NCBI GenBank assembly: GCA_910589655.1
Contig: CAJUTJ010000112.1
Location: 1 to 9,750 of the forward strand
Origin: an uncultured Acetatifactor sp.
GTDB lineage: Bacteria > Bacillota > Clostridia > Lachnospirales > Lachnospiraceae
Length of the DNA stretch: 9,750 bases
Direction: 5' to 3'
The position numbers were made by a program, and so were the translations under genes. The notes below the pieces were generated by a model. It was given only the letters and a program-made list of their open reading frames with translations. It was not told where the DNA came from and did not search any database. This document shows positions 6,728 through 9,750 of the stretch, one piece after another (position 1 is the first letter of the stretch; every line of letters starts with the position of its first letter).

Positions 6728-6844
6728 CGGCAGGCCGGAGTGCCGGCATGTAAACGGAAGGATATTACGCTGGAAAACATCAACCTGAAAGCTCCGGATG
6801 CCTTTGAATGCAGCAATACCGAAACTATAAACATAAAAACGTAA
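6728..6844 (+). pseudogene. 3' remnant of a GH28-like (pectin-lyase-fold) glycosidase gene
   Basis: In the frame ending at TAA 6842-6844 the codons read RQAGVPACKRKDITLENINL, then KAPDAFECSNTETINIKT. The DITLENI...AFxCxxxxxIxIK rhythm is that of the last turns of a parallel beta-helix in GH28/polygalacturonase-type enzymes, where xITLxNxxI strands repeat. The frame is stopped at 6683 and holds no start, ribosome binding site or catalytic Asp motifs, so only the last 35-50 codons survive. It lies 129 bp before the GH2 gene in the same direction, so it was probably the upstream member of one operon. A cre-like sequence (6749-6762) falls in it by sequence but is probably chance. Confidence 0.5.
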
Positions 6845-6960
6845 CTATAATAAATGAGTGATAATTCCTTCCCAAAACGTGGGGAAGAAGAGCAGAAACG
6901 GAACCGGCCGTCAGTCTCGAAACGGAGTTTTCCGGAAGAAGTGCGAGGCAGAACCGGAAT

Positions 6961-6966
6961 AGGAGG
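6961..6966 (+). promoter_or_regulatory. Shine-Dalgarno that sets the GH2 start
   Basis: AGGAGG is 7 nt before ATG 6974. The frame is open further up to an ATG at 6854, which lacks any ribosome binding site and would add 40 low-complexity charged residues that GH2 enzymes do not have. The start at 6974 begins directly at the normal N-terminal strand of the family. Confidence 0.85.
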
Positions 6967-6973
6967 AAAAGCT

Positions 6974-8707
6974 ATGATTAGATTGTTTGAGCAGCATCGT
7001 ATCAGGAAAGTCAGGGAATTGGACGGCATGTGGGATTTTACCATGGAAGGCTTTTCCAAAGGGTATAGGATGCCCGTACCCGGCTGCTGGGAGCAGCATC
7101 CCGATTTCCCGGCCCACAGAGGAAAGGGCTGTTACAGCAGAGAAGTGGCCGTGGAACAGGACGGAAATGTACGGCTGGAGTTTAAAGGGGTCAGCCATAC
7201 GGCGGATGTTTTTTGGGACGGCCGTCAGGTTGCCCATCACTACAACGCCTTTACACCCTTTTCCACGGTGATTCAAAATGTGGAAAAAGGAGTCCACCAT
7301 ATTCAGGTGTATGTGGACAACACCTTTGGGGAGCACTCGGCACTGCATATTCCCAACGACTACTACACTTATGGGGGAATCACCAGACCGGTGGCGCTGG
7401 AAAGCCTGCCGGATGTGTACATCAAAGAAATGCATTTTACACCTGTTTGCACAGACGGTATCTGGAACGCCAAGGTGGAGGTGGCGCTCTGCAATCTGTC
7501 GGCTCGTACCGCGGAGGCAGTCTTGGACGGCAGCTTGACGGCTTGGCGCGGCAATGTTGCCGGTCAGGAAAGTGCGGCGGATCAAAGGAAAAGAGAAGAG
7601 CCGGACGGATATACCATGCATGGGGCTGCAAAGATACCTGCTGGAGAAGAACGTACCATACTTTTGGAAGTTTCCTGCCCCGGTGTGCGGCCTTGGTCTC
7701 ATCAGACGCCTGATTTGTATTTCTTACAGACAATTCTTTCCGTGGATGGACGGCAAAAAGATGATTTGATAGACAGAGTGGGCTTCCGTACCGTTGAAGC
7801 GGAAGGGACAAAACTGCTGCTGAACGGGCAGCCCATCTATCTGAAAGGCTTTAACCGTCACGAAGATTATGCCGTGGAAGGATGCGCGATCTCCTTGCAG
7901 CACATGGTACAGGATATGGATCTGATGCAGGATATGAATGTGAATGCCTTGCGAACCTGCCATTATCCCAATGACGAACGCTTTTTGGATCTCTGTGACG
8001 AGCGGGGCATCATGGTCTGGGAGGAAAACCACGCAAGGGGTCTGAATTTGGAAAAAATGCAGAATCCAAACTTTGAAAAACAATGTGAGGATTGTATCAG
8101 GGAGATGATCCAAAACCATTATAACCATCCCTCCATTGTAATCTGGGGGATTTTAAACGAATGTGCTTCCGAGCAGCCGGAAGCAAGAGAAATGTATAGA
8201 AAGCAATACGAGCAGATAAAGGGGCTGGATACCACCAGACCTGCTACTTCCGCCACCTGTCGTCATTTTACGGACATTTGTCTGGACTTGCCCGATGTGG
8301 TCTCCTTTAATATGTATTCCGGATGGTACAAAAACTGTCCCATCGGGGAAAGGAATAATCAGGAAATTGAATGGATACGCCGATCCGGCGGCGAAGGAAA
8401 GCCGATTATTGTCAGTGAGCTGGGAGCTGCGGCTATTTACGGTTATCGGGATCGTTCCCGGTGTAAGTGGAGCGAGGAACGTCAGGCAGATCTGATCCGG
8501 GAAAGCTTGGAAGTCTATATGAATGACGAAAATATAACGGGTGTGTTCATCTGGCAGTTTGCGGACTGCCGTGTGACGGAGGAAGGAGAGTGGTTTGCTT
8601 CCCGCGCACGCTGCCATAACAACAAAGGCATAGTGGATGAATACCGCAGACCCAAGGAGGCCTATGATGTGGTCAAAGAGATTTTTGCAAAGTATGGAAG
8701 GTTTTGA
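6974..8707 (+). CDS. glycoside hydrolase family 2, probable beta-glucuronidase
   Basis: A 577-aa retaining glycosidase without signal peptide, so cytoplasmic. Domain order is that of GH2: jelly-roll sugar-binding domain (about 1-170), immunoglobulin-like domain (about 170-280), then a TIM barrel. Acid/base Glu396 is in WGILNE and nucleophile Glu482 in IIVSELG. NALRTCHYP...DERGIMVWEE matches the GH2 signature. Asn549-Asn550-Lys551 followed by GI matches the Asn-x-Lys motif (Asn566/Lys568 in E. coli GUS) that contacts the glucuronate carboxylate, and NMYSGWY (446-452) aligns with the E. coli active-site tyrosine segment. This supports beta-glucuronidase over beta-galactosidase. The segment between barrel strands (after ENHARG, about 350-370) is short, so it lacks the large E. 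coli-type loop 1. It is divergent from the AraC regulator, its likely activator, with no transporter nearby. Its 3' end overlaps a truncated HAD gene. Confidence 0.9.
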   Translation: MIRLFEQHRIRKVRELDGMWDFTMEGFSKGYRMPVPGCWEQHPDFPAHRGKGCYSREVAVEQDGNVRLEFKGVSHTADVFWDGRQVAHHYNAFTPFSTVIQNVEKGVHHIQVYVDNTFGEHSALHIPNDYYTYGGITRPVALESLPDVYIKEMHFTPVCTDGIWNAKVEVALCNLSARTAEAVLDGSLTAWRGNVAGQESAADQRKREEPDGYTMHGAAKIPAGEERTILLEVSCPGVRPWSHQTPDLYFLQTILSVDGRQKDDLIDRVGFRTVEAEGTKLLLNGQPIYLKGFNRHEDYAVEGCAISLQHMVQDMDLMQDMNVNALRTCHYPNDERFLDLCDERGIMVWEENHARGLNLEKMQNPNFEKQCEDCIREMIQNHYNHPSIVIWGILNECASEQPEAREMYRKQYEQIKGLDTTRPATSATCRHFTDICLDLPDVVSFNMYSGWYKNCPIGERNNQEIEWIRRSGGEGKPIIVSELGAAAIYGYRDRSRCKWSEERQADLIRESLEVYMNDENITGVFIWQFADCRVTEEGEWFASRARCHNNKGIVDEYRRPKEAYDVVKEIFAKYGRF

Positions 8708-9095
8708 ACGGATAAAGTGTCTTATCCTCAATTAGTAGGAGCAATACAGCTTTCTGGCAGGCGGCTGGCTCCATTCCCGGAGCAGCGGCATTCCAAAATA
8801 CCGTATCAATTTCAGAGTTGCTTAATGCAATCTCTATTCCCTGCGATTCATAAAGATAAGGCGTAAACATTGTATTGGGTATCTCTATCTGAAATAAGTG
8901 TCTTTTCTCAGGGGCAAATCTCCCGAGTTCCCGGTTGAGCTCATTTGCTTTGGCTTGCACCTGCTCTGCCGACAAATGATACTTATTTCTTGCAGCATAC
9001 TGTAAAACAGCTTCTGTTCCCTTTACCCCATCAAACTTCTGTTCTGCAATAAGCGTCTGACCATAATCAAACAATACCATTTTGGGTATTTTCAT
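8673..9095 (-). pseudogene. truncated HAD-like hydrolase gene
   Basis: ATG 9095 follows GGAGG with 8-nt spacing; an in-frame GTG at 9110 overlaps that site and is less likely. The 140-aa product starts MKIPKMVLFDYGQTL, the motif I region of a HAD-like protein of the class IA type, followed by a helical cap region. Residue Asp10 would be the nucleophile, but position +2 is Gly rather than the usual acid Asp. After NAAAPG (about residue 108) resemblance ends and the frame runs into the 3' end of the GH2 gene, overlapping it by 35 bp. Motifs with the Lys and the GDxxxD acids are absent, and family members are usually over 200 aa. It is therefore a 3'-truncated, probably inactive gene. The break lies near 8735-8775. 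Confidence 0.75.
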
Positions 9096-9140
9096 GTAAT
9101 TTACCTCCACATATAAAATATCCTTCTTGTATCAGTAATT

Positions 9141-9357
9141 CTAATGCAAGCGCCAGCCCGCACTGATAAATATGCAGTTATTATTTTCTGTTTCGATAAA
9201 AGGCGATCCGGCAAGGGCAAATACTAATGGAATAATGGCATACCCTACGCCGGTAAAAGTTAAGATAATAATATCCGCAATGCACGGAAAATTTTCCCTG
9301 ATTATCTGCTGCGGGATGCGTTGGAGGATAATGAGGTCAGTAAAATACTGTTTATGA
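9141..9357 (-). pseudogene. possible N-terminal remnant of a PAP2-type membrane phosphatase
   Basis: A - strand frame, open from about 9464, ends at TAG 9141-9143. From about 9357 it reads KQYFTDLIILQRI, then ADIIILTFTGVGYAIIPLVF, one hydrophobic helix, before becoming non-membrane-like. Clostridial PAP2 phosphatases often begin this way (a short amphipathic start, a first membrane helix, then YWC(I/F)DK). Here a frameshift just after the helix would restore a Tyr-Arg-Asn-Arg-Lys stretch, as expected for a decayed copy. None of the PAP2 catalytic motifs is present. The upstream ATG at 9464 has no clear ribosome binding site. It lies 46 bp upstream of the truncated HAD gene on the same strand. 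Chance ORF is the alternative. Confidence 0.3.
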
Positions 9358-9441
9358 TTTCCTCTGTCCGGCAGCTTCAAGTCCGGAATATAGTAGCCGC
9401 CGGCCTTTTTGTCTGCAGATAAAATTATGCCTAACTCTATT

Positions 9442-9461
9442 GGAACCAATATAACGGTTCC
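9442..9461. repeat. short inverted repeat
   Basis: GGAACC (9442-9447) and GGTTCC (9456-9461) are perfect 6-bp arms around 8 nt (AATATAAC). The size and symmetry suit a protein-binding operator for a leftward promoter, but no promoter is clear, and the arms are short enough to be chance. Confidence 0.3.
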
Positions 9462-9568
9462 CAAAACACATTTTTCATACTTTCTGTTTACTTGAACAGG
9501 GCAGCGATAAGCCGCCGTTTGACTGTTGCCGAATTTCTAAGACGTACACGGGAAATGTCTATAAGGAC

Positions 9569-9607
9569 ATGGCAATTCATTTTGCATTGTGCTATAATTT
9601 TTTATAG
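9569..9607 (+). promoter_or_regulatory. candidate extended -10 promoter, rightward
   Basis: TGCTATAAT (9590-9598) is an extended -10 box. ATGGCA at 9569-9574 is a weak -35 at 18-bp spacing. The -10 also lies in an inverted repeat, CTATAA-TTTT-TTATAG (9592-9607). It would transcribe to the right, antisense to the partial gene at 9616-9750, so it may be unused or make an antisense RNA. Confidence 0.35.
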
Positions 9608-9615
9608 TAAATAAC

Positions 9616-9750
9616 TCAACTTTCCCAGCACAAATTACCGAACATTGCCTGAATAAATATTGGCTGGGATGCTATCCAGTCGTTAACTTTACTTTTCAGT
9701 ATTTCTGTGATATCGGCTGACACCATTGATGCTATATCTACAAACAGGGA
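9616..9750 (-). CDS. C-terminal end of an unidentified protein (cut by window edge)
   Basis: The - strand is open from the right edge for 44 codons to a TGA at 9616-9618. It reads LFVDIASMVSADITEILKSK, then VNDWIASQPIFIQAMFGN and a short tail. Composition is protein-like and helical, without membrane character. I do not recognise the family. Downstream (leftward) the gene is followed by the AT-rich inverted repeat at 9592-9607 and no strong terminator. The stretch 9465-9610 holds nothing else convincing. Confidence 0.4.
   Translation of the reverse strand, partial: SLFVDIASMVSADITEILKSKVNDWIASQPIFIQAMFGNLCWES

Noticed and set aside
6749..6762. cre-like (catabolite repression) sequence TGTAAACGGAAGGA
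   Set aside because: It misses a conserved C and lies within the GH28-like remnant, where it encodes Cys-Lys-Arg-Lys; probably chance.
9360..9464. TnpV-like reading (YYIPDLKLPD) in the upstream part of the small - strand ORF
   Set aside because: The ten-residue resemblance to the start of TnpV transposon proteins is not followed by any of the rest of that family in the three frames I read, so it was not called.
9488..9580. A 30-codon basic - strand ORF starting at ATG 9580
   Set aside because: Protein-like and Arg-rich, but with no ribosome binding site and no recognised family; too short to claim.
1..9750. CRISPR array, tRNA, rRNA, toxin-antitoxin pair or phage structural genes
   Set aside because: No regularly spaced repeats with unique spacers, no cloverleaf-like sequence and no matching small gene pairs were seen.

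Overview
The window looks like chromosomal DNA from a gut-type member of the Firmicutes, class Clostridia, most likely Lachnospiraceae. The grounds are strong AGGAGG-type ribosome binding sites, moderate GC, and the gene families present: a clostridial tyrosine integrase pair, a DUF1848 protein, a Cof-type HAD phosphatase and an AraC-controlled family 2 glycosidase. The assignment is an inference from gene content; no rRNA, tRNA or CRISPR array was seen.

Region 1 (1-3283) is mobile-element territory. Two paralogous tyrosine recombinases lie head to tail on the + strand. Both are 403 aa once the first is started at TTG 127, and their catalytic residues fall at identical positions. A long hairpin separates them and a strong terminator follows the second. 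The next ~400 bp hold gene debris, including the 5' end of an AAA-type ATPase gene that kept its ribosome binding site but lost its start codon and nearly all of its body.

Region 2 (3284-5362) carries two intact + strand genes. The first is a DUF1848 protein with a radical-SAM-like CxxxCxxC motif placed unusually near the C-terminus. The second is a Cof-type HAD phosphatase. Between them, seven in-register 10-bp units place A4 tracts one helical turn apart, which predicts curved DNA just upstream of the phosphatase gene.

Region 3 (5422-8707) is a divergent sugar-utilisation locus: an AraC-family regulator (-) facing a glycoside hydrolase family 2 enzyme (+) that carries the Asn-x-Lys signature of beta-glucuronidases. 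The 730-bp gap holds 30-bp-period direct repeats sharing a CTTGCA core, a TATAAT box without a clear -35, and the 3' end of a beta-helix (GH28-like) glycosidase gene. The simplest reading is that the regulator once drove a GH28-GH2 operon whose first gene has been deleted, leaving GH2 behind the old promoter.

Region 4 (8673-9750) is again decayed: a HAD-like gene cut off where it meets the 3' end of the glycosidase gene, a small hydrophobic ORF that may be the start of a PAP2-type phosphatase, and the C-terminus of an unidentified - strand protein at the right edge. I did not find a convincing new multi-gene system. The most interesting items are the paired integrases, the phased repeat, the remodelled glucuronidase locus and the DUF1848 protein.
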